Positions 35,207 to 43,493 of a stretch of DNA of 64,000 nucleotides are shown piece after piece; position 1 is the stretch's first letter, and each line of letters starts with the position of its first letter. The stretch covers positions 1,364,001 through 1,428,000 of the forward strand of contig NZ_JBEVVA010000003.1 of assembly GCF_049639735.1 (NCBI RefSeq), given 5' to 3'. The translations under genes and the position numbers were made by a program. This stretch comes from Elusimicrobium simillimum (GTDB lineage Bacteria; Elusimicrobiota; Elusimicrobia; Elusimicrobiales; Elusimicrobiaceae). The notes below the pieces were generated by a model. It was not told where the DNA came from. It saw only the letters and a program-made list of their open reading frames with translations, and made no database searches.

Positions 35207-36217
35207 ATGGGCTTAGTAAAACGCAAAGACAACGGCATATGGTATGCAAGCTATTACATTAATGGCAGGCACGTTCGCGCTTCTCTAAAAACAAAAGAAA
35301 AGCGCGTCGCCGAGGTCAAATATTCAGACATTCTACGCAAAAAAACTATTGAAGATACCCCTGGTATCAACACTACATTTACCGCGTTCAAAACCCGTTA
35401 TGAAGATTTTTTAAAATCAGAACGCAGCCAAAAAACATTAGTCGTTTTTAATACCGCAGTCAAAAAATTAAACACTATTAAAGACGTTAAAATGCTTTCT
35501 GAGATAACGCCGGAACTTTTACAAAAGCTTAAACAAAAATACATTAACAAAGACCCTCACAAACATCTTATAGGTAACGCCGGGCTTAACAGAAGTATCC
35601 GCGCCCTCAAAACAATGATGAGACAAGCCGAAACCTGGCGCTTAGTCCCTAAACAAAACTGGGAAGAAGTTTCAAAACTTAAGGAAAACAAAGGCAGACT
35701 AGAGTTTTTTTCAGAAAAAGAACTTAAAATACTTATTAAAACCTGCAAGAAAGAATGGCGCTTAGTTGTTTTACTAGGCGCGCGTGCAGGATTACGCAGA
35801 AGCGAAATAGAACTGCTTAAATGGGCCGATATTGACTTTAAAAACAATCATATATATGTGGCCCCCAACAAAACAGAAAAGGGCCGTTTTGTGCCAATTC
35901 CAGCAGATTTACTGGCAGAATTAAAGTCCTATCCCAAAAAGGTACAAAGTCCTTATGTAATAAATGTAGGCAAGGCAAGGTTTAGCAAGGATTACATATC
36001 AGGCTATCTAACAAAACTTATAGAAGAGGCAGGTCTTACCGGGTCTACACACAAACTGCGTCACACCTTTGCCAGTCACCTGGTACAAAACGGGGTAGAC
36101 TTATATTCAGTTTCTAAACTGCTGGGTCACACATCTATAAAAACTACAGAAATTTACGCACACCTAAACCCGCGCACACTGCAAGACGCTATAAAAAAGT
36201 TACCAAAAATCAAATAG
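35207..36217 (+). CDS. int: Tyrosine integrase
   Basis: A 336-residue phage integrase. N-terminal arm-binding part (GIWYASYYINGRHVRASLKT), SAM-like core domain, then catalytic residues: Arg in GARAGLRRSEIELLKW, HKLRHTFASHL (His-x-x-Arg), LLGHTSIKTTEIYAHL (His and nucleophile Tyr). Starts 10 bases after the membrane-protein gene and is the last lysogeny-operon gene. Confidence 0.95.
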   Translation: MGLVKRKDNGIWYASYYINGRHVRASLKTKEKRVAEVKYSDILRKKTIEDTPGINTTFTAFKTRYEDFLKSERSQKTLVVFNTAVKKLNTIKDVKMLSEITPELLQKLKQKYINKDPHKHLIGNAGLNRSIRALKTMMRQAETWRLVPKQNWEEVSKLKENKGRLEFFSEKELKILIKTCKKEWRLVVLLGARAGLRRSEIELLKWADIDFKNNHIYVAPNKTEKGRFVPIPADLLAELKSYPKKVQSPYVINVGKARFSKDYISGYLTKLIEEAGLTGSTHKLRHTFASHLVQNGVDLYSVSKLLGHTSIKTTEIYAHLNPRTLQDAIKKLPKIK

Positions 36218-36219
36218 CA

Positions 36220-36243
36220 AACTGTGCTAGTAACTGTGCTAGT
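36220..36243 (+). repeat. 12-bp tandem repeat just after integrase
   Basis: AACTGTGCTAGT repeated exactly twice, directly after the int stop codon. Tandem short repeats at this place are often integrase arm-type sites. The phage end (att) probably lies between here and 36510, but I could not fix its core because the other end is outside the window. Confidence 0.5.
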
Positions 36244-36270
36244 TACCAGCCCTAATTATGCAACACAAGA

Positions 36271-36288
36271 CAACACCAGTTGCTTTTT
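36271..36288 (+). repeat. Direct repeat copy 2 flanking the lysogeny module
   Basis: CAACACCAGTTGCTTTTT, identical to 33107-33124, 54 bases after the integrase stop. Lies in the expected attachment-site region. Confidence 0.65.
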
Positions 36289-36378
36289 ATTGTCCGACGT
36301 AAAATCAACAAAAAACACACCTCATCCTCTCAAAAACCACTCCCGTCGAAGACATCCAGCCCGGGGAGTTCGCTATAC

Positions 36379-36411
36379 AAAACCCCTCTTAGACGTACTA
36401 AGAGGGGTTTT
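36379..36411 (+). terminator. Integrase-operon terminator
   Basis: A 14-bp perfect stem (AAAACCCCTCTTAG with its complement, 5-nt loop) followed by a T-rich tract. Strong intrinsic terminator, likely working on both strands. Confidence 0.9.
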
Positions 36412-36418
36412 GCTATTT

Positions 36419-36510
36419 TTAAGACGTAAAACCATAGTCTAAAGTAGACTATTCTAAACCACTCTAGAGTGTAAAGTGTGGTAGAAATGTGGTAGAAGCA
36501 CTATTTAAAA
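36419..36510. repeat. Long imperfect repeat, copy A
   Basis: Matches 46844-46926 over its length (shared blocks include TAAGACGTAAA, ATTCTAAA, CACTCTAGAGTG and ATGTGGTAGAAG), with one ~9-base gap and scattered changes. Contains an AGTCTA-AAG-TAGACT hairpin and the palindrome CACTCTAGAGTG. Marks the left side of a ~10-kb island. Confidence 0.7.
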
Positions 36511-36790
36511 TAAACAGCGAAACTCACACCAATGCTTTTTTGCTTAACAAATAACCCAGCTGCAGTATTATTCAAACCAATATCCGTTAAACGCATATCA
36601 GCAAAGGCAAAAGGCTCAATCTTCTCATTATCGCTCAAATTAAAGCTTACGCCGCCCCCCGCGCCAAACCTATTCCAATATACCAACCGTGCGCCCAACC
36701 CCACGTTTATATCTTTACCTGCCAGGAAGAATGCCCCGGGCGTAAGAGTAAAACCCTTATTTGTTACATCCGTCCCTGCTTCACTGTCCA
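36501..36790 (-). pseudogene. 3' fragment of an outer-membrane barrel gene
   Basis: Encodes VRVNLDSEAGTDVTNKGFTL ... ARLVYWNRFGAGGGVSFNLS ... KQKSIGVSFAVYFK, alternating strands ending in Phe-x-x-x-Phe-Lys, typical of the last strands of an OMP. There is no signal peptide or start of its own. Its 5' side is joined directly to a serine-recombinase start, so it is a deletion remnant. Confidence 0.65.
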
Positions 36791-36891
36791 AGTTTACACG
36801 CACCACCGCTTTTCTCCTGCTTTGGGTCTGATACTCTAGCATATATTACGGCTTTATTACTTATTTGTGTGAAGTCTATATTTCTACTCAT
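36781..36891 (-). pseudogene. 5' remnant of a serine recombinase
   Basis: MSRNIDFTQISNKAVIYARV then SDPKQEKSGGACKLGQ, then a stop. AVIYARVS is the catalytic-serine strand of resolvase/invertase-type recombinases. The AGGAG site 8 bases before ATG is intact, but only 36 residues remain before the frame enters the OMP fragment. Confidence 0.75.
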
Positions 36892-36970
36892 AATTACATC
36901 TCCTGTTTTTTTATATTATATGTATATTTTTCATATATCCTACCACGTAGAAACACTTTTTACTGTGTTT

Positions 36971-37010
36971 TCTAAAGGGGCATTAATATTTAACAAAATA
37001 CCCCTTTAGA
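36971..37010. other. Perfect 10-bp inverted repeat
   Basis: TCTAAAGGGG and CCCCTTTAGA separated by 20 bases, between the recombinase remnant and the 38-residue gene. May be a weak terminator or recombinase-operon regulatory structure. Confidence 0.5.
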
Positions 37011-37020
37011 GTTGTTAATA

Positions 37021-37137
37021 CTATTTTTTCAAACGTTTTAATAAGATGCTCTCCACCTCCTGTGCGATGCAATTTGTAATAATTTTAGTTATCCCTTCTA
37101 CTAGCTTTTCTCCTGCTGTTATGCTTTTCTTTTCCAT
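37021..37137 (-). CDS. 38-residue microprotein upstream of the recombinase remnant
   Basis: MEKKSITAGEKLVEGITKII..., helical and basic. AGGAG site 8 bases before ATG. With the next upstream gene it forms a small operon leading into the broken recombinase, as in many serine-integrase elements. Confidence 0.5.
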   Translation of the reverse strand: MEKKSITAGEKLVEGITKIITNCIAQEVESILLKRLKK

Positions 37138-37169
37138 TAACATTCTCCTGTGTATTGATTTCTACATTA

Positions 37170-37391
37170 CTATGCGGTTGCTCCTTTATCCACTTTTGAA
37201 CAATCTTGTTTCATATTGTCATCCCAAAAGATAATAAGGTCTACAAATTGTGCACTTAAATTTTCACAGTCCTCATTACTAAGGGGGCGTTGTAATATTG
37301 GTTCCCACAGTTTTCTTGTTTCGGCCTCGAACAAGTCTGTTTTTCCATTTATTACCGCATTATCCAAACTTACGCTTCTGCTTTGTTCCAC
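37170..37391 (-). CDS. Hypothetical small protein of the recombinase operon
   Basis: A 73-residue acidic protein (NEDCENLSAQFVDLIIFWDD). The GTG start overlaps an AAGGG site and is unconvincing; the frame is open upstream without ATG, so the gene may be truncated at its 5' end. Function unknown. Confidence 0.4.
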   Translation of the reverse strand: MEQSRSVSLDNAVINGKTDLFEAETRKLWEPILQRPLSNEDCENLSAQFVDLIIFWDDNMKQDCSKVDKGATA

Positions 37392-37496
37392 CCTTACATA
37401 TACGAAGTATGTACAAAAATACTTTTAAAAAATAACATTTTTCTTCTTAAATCTATTATTAAATGTTGCATATCTAAGCGAACATAAAAAGCAAAA

Positions 37497-37531
37497 AAAT
37501 ACACTCTTTTGTCTTAATTAAGAGTGTATTT
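37497..37531 (-). terminator. Terminator of the HTH gene
   Basis: AAATACACTCTT with its 12-base perfect complement, followed on the minus strand by seven T. It ends the HTH/TerS-like remnant transcript. Confidence 0.85.
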
Positions 37532-37550
37532 CGGTTAAGTTATATGTTTT

Positions 37551-37922
37551 TTAATATTTCTTTATTCGTCGCTTTACTATAGGAAAAGTATCTCTGGAGC
37601 GAACAGATGTTATGTACCCGCTCTTTCTGAGATTTTGGATTCTTTTGTGAATGGATGAAACACTTACTTTAAAATGAACTGCCATCAATCTATAACTCAT
37701 TCTGGTAAAATGCCATGTCCTTGTAAATTCTTTTAATTTCTCTATGTCAATTTTTCTGTCCTGCCGTAAGAATTCTTTAGTGTTTGAGTAAGCTGCTCTT
37801 TGCCGCCAACGCCAAATTGTGCCCCTACTTATTCCAAAATCTTTAGCCAGCTCATTTATTGGAATATGTTTTGAAGCGGCAACCACGACTTTACGAAATT
37901 CTGGAGAACAAACTCTATACAT
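37551..37922 (-). CDS. HTH protein, IS630/terminase-like DNA-binding part
   Basis: A 123-residue protein with two helix-turn-helix units: INELAKDFGISRGTIWRWRQ (residues ~22-41) and YRLMAVHFKVSVSSIHKRIQ (~77-96). This double HTH resembles the N-terminal part of IS630-type transposases. No catalytic DDE part follows, so it is an orphan regulator or a remnant. AGAGGG precedes ATG. Confidence 0.55.
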   Translation of the reverse strand: MYRVCSPEFRKVVVAASKHIPINELAKDFGISRGTIWRWRQRAAYSNTKEFLRQDRKIDIEKLKEFTRTWHFTRMSYRLMAVHFKVSVSSIHKRIQNLRKSGYITSVRSRDTFPIVKRRIKKY

Positions 37923-37942
37923 AAAGACCCTCTATCTCTTTT

Positions 37943-38209
37943 TTACATTATACAGAAGTAGTTTAGTCTATGCCAGAATATTATCTTCCCCGTGAAAATT
38001 ATTTGTGGCAGATTGTTGAAGTTCTTGGGTGGGTTGCTTAATCCATAGAGCTTATTAAGTTCTTTAACGCTGTTTATTAGTCCGGCTACAGTGGATTTTG
38101 TAAGGCCGTTTATTTCAAGCTCTTTTTGAGCCTCTTCTAAAAGACAAAGTAAATGATGCGTTGAAATTTCTCTATTCCAAATACCTTTATCTACGACTTT
38201 ATCCTCCAT
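37943..38209 (-). CDS. Terminase-small-like remnant
   Basis: An 88-residue protein: GLTKSTVAGLINSVKELNKL then YGLSNPP and PQIIFTGK, which recalls the C-terminal part of some TerS proteins. The usual N-terminal HTH is absent here but may be the neighbouring gene. Probably a piece of a degraded phage. Assignment loose. Confidence 0.4.
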   Translation of the reverse strand: MEDKVVDKGIWNREISTHHLLCLLEEAQKELEINGLTKSTVAGLINSVKELNKLYGLSNPPKNFNNLPQIIFTGKIIFWHRLNYFCIM

Positions 38210-38228
38210 CTTTCGACTTATCTTTTCT

Positions 38229-38327
38229 TTATACTTTATAACACTTGCCTTTAATATAAGGGTTTAGCCCTGCGGAAGCGATTAGGGAAGTTATTAACAA
38301 GCATACTACTAATACTATTCTTTTCAT
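38229..38327 (-). CDS. 32-residue secreted or membrane microprotein
   Basis: MKRIVLVVCLLITSLIASAG then LNPYIKGKCYKV: a signal-peptide-like hydrophobic stretch with a tiny Cys-containing tail. AGGAGACC site 7 bases before ATG. Sits just downstream (minus) of the folded RNA candidate. Confidence 0.5.
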   Translation of the reverse strand: MKRIVLVVCLLITSLIASAGLNPYIKGKCYKV

Positions 38328-38388
38328 TTATTGGTCTCCTTTCTCTGCTCACCCCTTTTAACCAATAAAAAAGGCGATGCCAAATAAG

Positions 38389-38473
38389 AGTCTAGAAACG
38401 CTCAAATGACAATCGCCCGCCATATCCTCGAAAGGATATGACAAAAAGCGACATCATTTTTAGCTTCTAGACT
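38389..38473 (-). ncRNA. Candidate structured RNA
   Basis: Read on the minus strand: a 9-bp perfect outer stem (AGTCTAGAA with TTCTAGACT), inner pairings AATGA/TCATT and GTCGC/GCGAT, and a 7-bp terminal hairpin ATATCCT-TTCG-AGGATAT with a UUCG tetraloop. Every helix lies on one axis. It is between the SIR2 operon and a microprotein gene. The layout resembles a retron or small regulatory RNA, but no reverse transcriptase is present. No family assigned. Confidence 0.55.
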
Positions 38474-38500
38474 ATTTTGTTAATTTCTCAACAAAACCGT

Positions 38501-38515
38501 GCCGGTCCTACCGGC
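38501..38515 (-). terminator. Short GC hairpin after the SIR2 operon
   Basis: GCCGGT-CCT-ACCGGC, 6-bp perfect stem, about 60 bases after the stop of the large gene. The T-run is weak, so termination is only possible. Confidence 0.4.
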
Positions 38516-38577
38516 TCTAAAAAATCAGTCTTAAAATTTCAACTACAATACTCCTAAAGTTATTATATAAGTTTTAA

Positions 38578-41500
38578 TCAGCTATCAACAATTGAGGCGT
38601 CAATTTTCTTTATATATGATATGACTTTTCTCATATTTATTAAATCTCCCATAGAGCTATAAGCAATTTTAATTTGATTCAATACTTCTTTCTCTTTATG
38701 GTTGACCAAGTAATCATAAATATAGCTCTGATTAAAATAGTTGAAGTAGTCTTCACTTCCATGCTTCTTTATGAAGTTAAGAAAAATTTCCCCTAACATT
38801 GTTGTTTCTTCTGACTTTGCATTTTCTCGTTCACTTATTAGAATAAGACCTTTCATCAAATCTTCAAAATCATGTGTAGCTTTAGTAATAAAAGACAATG
38901 AAAACTCAATCATATTTTTATTGGCTGCATCGAGTTCTTTCAAACTATATACCAAGCCGAGTAAATCAACAAGAATTTCTTTCTCTTTGATTGATAATAA
39001 TTCAGTATCCCTAACACTTAGAACAGCATAACAATATTTCCAAAATTCTATTATCCTATGATTAAATAAAACAGCATCGTCCTTTGAAATATCATTTTTT
39101 GTTTCCTTTTTACTATTTACTCTATATTCTGAAAGCCAAGATAAGTAGCGTATTATATTTTCTACAACATCCCAGTTGCTATTTTCAAAAATATTTTTAA
39201 ATATATATCCGCTTTGCAATTCCTCTTTCTTATGTAAATAATAAATTGCAATATGGTCGGCAAATCTTTTTTTATAATTATCTTTTTGTGTTTTGTAAGA
39301 TTTTAACCCTACAAGAAAATCATTCTTCAAGTCGTCATACATATCTAAATAACATCCTTGAGTTGTTATATATGTATCGAAAAAATAAAACCAATTCTCA
39401 GTTCCTTTATCTAATGAGTTTATTATGTCTAATGTCCATTTTCTATCTATTTGCAAAAAAACTGCCGCTTTATAGCCAAGAAATATGAAAAACTCAGGAA
39501 TCTTGTCTTCAAAAGCCTCCACAACTATTGCCTTCAATTCACCCTTTAACTGGGATTGCTTATCTGAAATATCATTTTTATTTTTACTAATGGAGTATGC
39601 GACATCTATCGTTAATTCTATTATCCTCCCTAAAGAAGAGTTTAGTGCCCCTGTAAGAATATCTTCTTTCATATTAATCAAATAATTATAGCCTCTATTT
39701 TTAGAATATAGATATTTGAGTATTTTTGAAAAAAGTTCATATGTATTAATTACCACTAACTCAATTTCATTTATTTTAGAGGATAAGAAGAATGTCATTG
39801 GTAGTACAACTGTATCAGGATAAAGTTTTTTTTCATCATCTTTAATCCAGAACAAATCCTCTTTAATATATCTATATAGGAAGGTGAGAATTGTTAAAAA
39901 ATCTTCTTGAGTTATAGTTTTTTTGCCATCATTGAACCCCCAAAAAATACTCGCCATAACACCTCTAGATAAAAAATGAAGAGCATCTATATTTTTTATA
40001 ATTATTTGAGGATTATTCTTTGCTAAATCTCTAAATACATTACCCAACCCTTCAGCAGTAGGCTTTTCATCAGTTATATGCACAGAAGAATCGTCACTAT
40101 TAAACTTATCTAGAAAATCGTTCACATACCCCACAATTGATGCCGGCTCATTCTGAAACATTGTGAATAACTCCTGTTCTGAAATTGGAGATTTAGGTGT
40201 ATATGTTCTAAAGGTAATGGAATTAAAATTAAAATGTTCTTGCTCCAAGTCACTATAGTTTTCATATTTAGCAGAAAAATATGGTAGTTTTTTTAAAGTT
40301 GAATACCACTTTTTTTCAAAATATCTCTTATAACGTTTATTACCCTTGTCGTGTGGGTAATATGGCCCCCCTATAATAATATCCTCTATTTCTTTTCTTT
40401 CTGTTGCGTTCAAATTAAGAACATTTTTTTCTAATACGCCATGAAGCTCGGCCTCATAATAGCTATTGGCAAATAATAAACCAGCATTTTCTCTCAAATA
40501 AATAAATAAATCCTCTCTATAGGAAGAGAAACTACTACCATAAATATAAAGTAATATTCTTTTAAAAATATCTTCCTTGAAATTATTTAGTTTTGATATA
40601 TATATATCTTTAAATCTTGACACGGTCATTTTTTGAGCCTTTAAGAGAAGCTGTTTGGCTATCATTTTGATAATATTATCATACGCGTCAGAATAGTCAT
40701 TGTCCTTTTCATTAAAAAAAGAGTCCAGTATTAAAAAATTATACTTATTCCATAGAGGACCAAAGTATAAATAGAAAAGAGTTTCCACTATATCATTAGA
40801 AAGATCTTTACCTATATTTAATTTTTCTAGATGCTTATAGATATTTTTCTTGAATAGTTCATTTTGGATAAATGGGGTATTTTTAATAACAAAAGAAGTG
40901 TTCTTCTCGCTAGCGTCAACTCTAACAGAAAGGTTATAATTATTATGAATGGAGATATCCAAAAGAAATTCTTTCTTATCTAACTTATAGTTGTCGCGAA
41001 TAGTTAGTTGTTCAACAAGCTCTAATAATCTAATAAGAAAATCATCACTAAATAGTGAGTGAATGTCTTCTTCACCCGTTATTCTATCCTGCATATAAGA
41101 ATAACCGTTATTGTTAAGAATTATATCCTTATTCCTTGTGAACGTATGTGCAACAAATGAAAGAAGTATTGTTTGGGCCGTTTTTATGTCTTTCTTTTCC
41201 ATTGAAGCATCAAAAAGCTTAACAATGGAGTAGAACCAAAAGTCCTGTTTATCGTACAAGCCAATAAGTTGTGAGATGCACTCCCTCAATTCCGAGTCTA
41301 TATATGTTGGATCTATCAAAGATACTGTTTCAATAGTTTTTATTATTATTGATGTCCTTTTATCTGTTGAGTTTTGTGCTTTTGATGATTCAAAAACAAA
41401 TTTATATAGTTCCTTTATTATTTTTACCACCAATAAAGTATATTCTTGAATTTGCAACGCCGTAAACTTATCTTTTTTATCTCTTAAGGCAAGTGTCGCT

Positions 41501-41697
41501 GAATATAGAAAGAAGATAGGAAACCACCCCATATCTTTATCATCTAAAAGTGTTTGGGGATCAAAAAAACCATTCTTATATAAAGGCTGTAGAAATATAG
41601 GATTATTAGCCGTAATAAGGAAATCACGTCTATATTTAACATCTTTAATAAGAATTAAGATTTTTTTTATATCTTCATTCGTTAATTTATCGCTCAT
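38578..41697 (-). CDS. Large helical partner of a SIR2 defence operon
   Basis: A 1039-residue, AT-rich gene product made almost entirely of predicted helices, with no TM segment or catalytic motif that I recognise. Its ATG overlaps the sirtuin stop as ATGA, so the two are co-translated. In two-gene SIR2 defence systems the partner is a large sensor or scaffold of this type. Function is inferred only from the neighbour. Confidence 0.6.
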   Translation of the reverse strand: MSDKLTNEDIKKILILIKDVKYRRDFLITANNPIFLQPLYKNGFFDPQTLLDDKDMGWFPIFFLYSATLALRDKKDKFTALQIQEYTLLVVKIIKELYKFVFESSKAQNSTDKRTSIIIKTIETVSLIDPTYIDSELRECISQLIGLYDKQDFWFYSIVKLFDASMEKKDIKTAQTILLSFVAHTFTRNKDIILNNNGYSYMQDRITGEEDIHSLFSDDFLIRLLELVEQLTIRDNYKLDKKEFLLDISIHNNYNLSVRVDASEKNTSFVIKNTPFIQNELFKKNIYKHLEKLNIGKDLSNDIVETLFYLYFGPLWNKYNFLILDSFFNEKDNDYSDAYDNIIKMIAKQLLLKAQKMTVSRFKDIYISKLNNFKEDIFKRILLYIYGSSFSSYREDLFIYLRENAGLLFANSYYEAELHGVLEKNVLNLNATERKEIEDIIIGGPYYPHDKGNKRYKRYFEKKWYSTLKKLPYFSAKYENYSDLEQEHFNFNSITFRTYTPKSPISEQELFTMFQNEPASIVGYVNDFLDKFNSDDSSVHITDEKPTAEGLGNVFRDLAKNNPQIIIKNIDALHFLSRGVMASIFWGFNDGKKTITQEDFLTILTFLYRYIKEDLFWIKDDEKKLYPDTVVLPMTFFLSSKINEIELVVINTYELFSKILKYLYSKNRGYNYLINMKEDILTGALNSSLGRIIELTIDVAYSISKNKNDISDKQSQLKGELKAIVVEAFEDKIPEFFIFLGYKAAVFLQIDRKWTLDIINSLDKGTENWFYFFDTYITTQGCYLDMYDDLKNDFLVGLKSYKTQKDNYKKRFADHIAIYYLHKKEELQSGYIFKNIFENSNWDVVENIIRYLSWLSEYRVNSKKETKNDISKDDAVLFNHRIIEFWKYCYAVLSVRDTELLSIKEKEILVDLLGLVYSLKELDAANKNMIEFSLSFITKATHDFEDLMKGLILISERENAKSEETTMLGEIFLNFIKKHGSEDYFNYFNQSYIYDYLVNHKEKEVLNQIKIAYSSMGDLINMRKVISYIKKIDASIVDS

Positions 41698-42640
41698 ACA
41701 ACACCCTTCTCGAAAAGTTGAAGAATTTTTTCATCATCATCGGCTGTTTTTTTTGTTTTTTCACCCTCTATTTTATTGGCCCAGACATTTAAAATTTTTG
41801 CCATTAAGTCATATCCTGTTTTGGAAATATTATATTCAATAATCTCTATGCCAAAACATTTTTTATAATACTCCTTATATTCCTTCAATAAATAGGAATC
41901 GGGATCTCCTTCTAAATATGAAAACAGAGCATAATGTTTTCTTTTTCCAGGACGACTAAATACATGAACATGCTCCATTATTTCAAACTCTTCAATTCCA
42001 AACCCTATAAATAGAATAGTTTTGGAGGAAAACAGGTCGGACAAGTAAGCTCTGCCAGGACCATCTGTTTTATAAAATTTCATGTATTCACTCGTAGTGA
42101 GAATGGTCCCCTCATCATCAATGTGCCCATGCAAATGAAAAACTTTGTTTTTGGGGTCTTCTAGGAAGCTTTGAAAGCTTGTTTCACGATTTACAACAAA
42201 AGGTTTTTTGCTAGAGAATTCAGGTCTAGCACTATTATGCACGCCAGCCAAGACATTATCATAATTAGTGGTTATCATACCACATTGCAAGCGACATAAA
42301 TCAAAGCACATTTCCTCTAGCTCTTTACACTTGTCATAACATTCTTCTTTATTTAAGAATTCTCTCAAAGTAAGAATTCTATTTATATCCTTATTGATAC
42401 AAATAGTAATAAGCTTTCGATTATCTTTAATTTTTTTAAGAGCAATTGACTCGCCATAACTAATGACCTCGGATTTTAGTAGTTTATCTACATAAGAATG
42501 GGCAAGTTTCAACCAAGACGGTCCCCTCCTACCATAGAAAATCCAGCCCCTATAAAAGCAATTACATTCCCTTTGAGTATTTCCCTCACGAGTTCTTTTT
42601 TTAATAGTGGTATTTTTGGCACTTTAGATATTTTGATCAT
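41694..42640 (-). pseudogene. SIR2-family NADase of a defence operon, frameshifted
   Basis: From ATG 42640: MIKISKVPKIPLLKKELVRE ... NVIAFIGAGFSMVGGDRLG, the NAD-binding GAGxS motif at residues 31-35, then TGA at 42511-42509. One base out of frame it continues KLAHSYVDKLLKS ... GMITTNYDNVL ... VFHLHGHIDDEG ... TILFIGFGIEEFE, the rest of a SIR2_2 domain including the catalytic His. A single missing base near 42510 explains the break (GGT-TTG-AAA restored). The intact protein would be about 315 residues. It could be a true mutation, a sequence error or a frameshifted expression site. Confidence 0.82.
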
Positions 42641-42650
42641 TCTTTTCCAC

Positions 42651-42679
42651 ATTATAGCTAAAAAGAATTATAATGTCAT
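42651..42679 (-). promoter_or_regulatory. Promoter of the SIR2 operon
   Basis: On the minus strand ATGACA (42679-42674), 17-bp spacer, TATAAT (42656-42651). A second TATAAT lies at 42672-42667. The upstream -10 leaves room for the GGAAAAGA ribosome-binding site before ATG 42640. The gap is shared with the divergent gene at 42740. Confidence 0.65.
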
Positions 42680-42739
42680 TAATTGGACTTCAAAAGGAAT
42701 AGATACAATAATCAATAAAACATAACGGTTAACCAAATC

Positions 42740-43378
42740 ATGAACACACTTCAAGAAAAATATCATAAAGAACTAGAACGTCAATTAAAAATTCTTTGCA
42801 GTGCCACAGTCCAGGCATTTATTGATACACATATGTTTATGTTTCCAGTAGCATATAAACATAAAAATCAGCACACTCAGGTCTATTTATACACTTTTTA
42901 TGCCATACGCCAACGAGCGACCCTGTCTGTGAGAAAACTAATAGAGCCTGCTGGTAAAGGTAATGATAAAATTACGATTCAATCAATCGTAAAATTGGTC
43001 ACAAAACCAGATTTTTTATTACTTTCAGAAAAAGAAAAAGCATATGTTTCTGGGGATTTTGATAAATTATTCAACTCTGAGCATACAAAACGCATGAAAG
43101 CTTTTCGAGATTCATATTGTCATAATATCAACTATGAAGATGAGGTTATGTGCTATTACAAAGATTTCATGCACATAGTTTCTACGAGTATGAATATTTT
43201 AGAGCAATTATATATGATTACATTCCGCACCATACCAACCTTTTTCACAGAGGCACGAGATATTGCCATCTTTTTATCTCAGGAATATTGGAAAGCAATA
43301 AATAATGCAGCGAGATCAGCAAACAAAAATAACGAGGTCAATGCCCGCCTAGAACAAATGTTACGTGGGGAATTCTAA
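42740..43378 (+). CDS. HEPN-like protein, divergent from the SIR2 operon
   Basis: A 212-residue helical protein. RDSYCH at 123-128 fits the HEPN RNase R-x4-H motif, with a helix on each side (HTKRMKAFRDSYCHN, YKDFMHIVSTSMNILEQLY), as in AbiU2-like proteins. Without comparison the HEPN call is tentative. AT-rich, like the SIR2 genes. May be an additional defence gene. Confidence 0.5.
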   Translation: MNTLQEKYHKELERQLKILCSATVQAFIDTHMFMFPVAYKHKNQHTQVYLYTFYAIRQRATLSVRKLIEPAGKGNDKITIQSIVKLVTKPDFLLLSEKEKAYVSGDFDKLFNSEHTKRMKAFRDSYCHNINYEDEVMCYYKDFMHIVSTSMNILEQLYMITFRTIPTFFTEARDIAIFLSQEYWKAINNAARSANKNNEVNARLEQMLRGEF

Positions 43379-43439
43379 CTTAGCCTCTCTCAAGGTACTC
43401 ATAAAATTTCTGAAGCAGAGGGAGCCATTTCAAAAGAGA

Positions 43440-43471
43440 AAAGCCCGTTCTAAAAAGAACGGGCTTTTTTT
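43440..43471 (+). terminator. Terminator between the HEPN-like gene and the prepilin gene
   Basis: AAAGCCCGTTC with its perfect 11-base complement, 6-nt loop, then eight T. Works for converging genes on both sides. Confidence 0.9.
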
Positions 43472-43493
43472 GGATGCATCTTAAATATAAAAG

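Noticed and set aside
36224..36442. Rightward 72-residue frame after integrase
   Set aside because: It runs through the att-like repeats and the terminator stem, has no ribosome-binding site and no protein-like composition.
38389..38473. Retron msr-msd
   Set aside because: No reverse transcriptase lies in the window; kept only as a structured RNA candidate.
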